A DNA stretch of 6,827 bases from the NCBI GenBank assembly GCA_017618435.1, contig JAFZUH010000169.1:1-6827 (forward strand). The letters run 5' to 3'. The notes under the pieces were generated by a model, which did not search any database, was not told where the DNA came from, and was given only the letters and a program-made list of their open reading frames with translations. Shown one piece after another: positions 6,474 to 6,827 of the stretch. The position numbers and the translations under genes are program-made. The stretch comes from Bacteroidales bacterium (GTDB taxonomy: Bacteria; Bacteroidota; Bacteroidia; Bacteroidales; WCHB1-69). How positions within the stretch are numbered: position 1 is the stretch's first letter; the number at the start of each line of letters is the position of its first letter.

Positions 6474-6827
6474 TTAGTCAATAGAATTGATAATATCTTC
6501 AACTTTACCTTTTACCTGAGCATTGACAATGAAATTCATTTTTACTTTCAGGTAATTGTCTTTAAACAATTTCACTTCCTTTCCGTTTGAAGTGTATATT
6601 TGTTTAATTTCGGCATAACAGGTTTTTAACAATTTGTTATACAAGTCGTCCCCTTCTTTCACTGATTTTTCCAATCTTGCCGCTGCAGGATCCGTTACTT
6701 TGAAATTACTACCAAAAGTAGCCGCCTCTACAATTTGATAATCAGGATACATAGTACCGATTGCATTATAATTTTCATCCAACAATGTCATCAAAACAGA
6801 GGCTTTGGCAGGAAAATAATTCTCCAA
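6474..6827 (-). CDS. C-terminal part of an unrecognised protein (5' end outside window)
   Basis: The frame is open from the right edge to a TAA at 6474 and gives 117 residues. It begins inside the gene: the first codon is TTG and no upstream context is visible, so its start is unknown. I do not recognise the family. The visible part is soluble-looking, without a membrane segment, with an alpha/beta feel: a VLMTLLDENYNAIGTMYPDY stretch, a charged, probably helical segment (residues about 47-76, rich in Lys and Glu, with one Cys at 70), then alternating strand-like residues (LKVKMNFIVNAQVKG) and the end VEDIINSID. It has no type A or type B T9SS signal at its C terminus and no terminal barrel strand. 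It lies 15 bases in front of the DUF5723-type gene on the same strand and so is probably in the same operon. A periplasmic protein is possible, but nothing here proves it. Confidence 0.85.
   Translation of the reverse strand: MENYFPAKASVLMTLLDENYNAIGTMYPDYQIVEAATFGSNFKVTDPAAARLEKSVKEGDDLYNKLLKTCYAEIKQIYTSNGKEVKLFKDNYLKVKMNFIVNAQVKGKVEDIINSID

Overview
The window carries four genes, all on the minus strand, read from the right edge to the left. It suggests the phylum Bacteroidota, most likely an anaerobic or gut-type Bacteroidales-like lineage, though the genus cannot be told. The reasons are a complete surface protein ending in a type B C-terminal signal for the type IX secretion system (T9SS, found only in Bacteroidota), SprB-type and PKD modules, a DUF5723-type outer-membrane protein, moderately low G+C, and A-rich leaders without Shine-Dalgarno sites in front of two of the genes.

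Layout in order of transcription. (1) 6827-6474 is the 3' end of an unrecognised gene (117 residues in the window). (2) 6458-5076 is a complete 460-residue protein with a signal peptide and many beta strands, best matched to the DUF5723 family of outer-membrane proteins. It starts 15 bases after gene 1 and has a Shine-Dalgarno-like AAGGA. (3) 4993-1991 is a complete 1000-residue secreted protein: signal peptide, about 470 residues of cysteine-rich beta ectodomain, one degenerate and three typical SprB-like repeats, a PKD domain and the T9SS type B (CHU_C / gliding motility-associated) C-terminal domain. (4) 1888-1 is the first 629 codons of a tandem paralog of gene 3, open all the way to the left edge, with its own signal peptide. 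Its C-terminal half lies outside the window.

The gaps of 15, 82 and 102 bases hold no terminator or consensus Bacteroidota promoter that I can see, so one transcript is plausible. The 102-base gap contains a perfect 8-bp inverted repeat just in front of the fourth gene. No RNA genes, insertion sequences, CRISPR arrays or plus-strand genes are supported.

Working model (inference): genes 3 and 4 are two variants of a large cell-surface or released T9SS cargo, and the DUF5723 barrel next to them may be an outer-membrane partner, in the way PorP/SprF proteins accompany SprB-like cargo. The most interesting signals are the tandem duplication with a conserved cysteine framework, the opposite base composition of the two halves of the paralog, and the pairing with DUF5723 rather than with a PorP/SprF protein.
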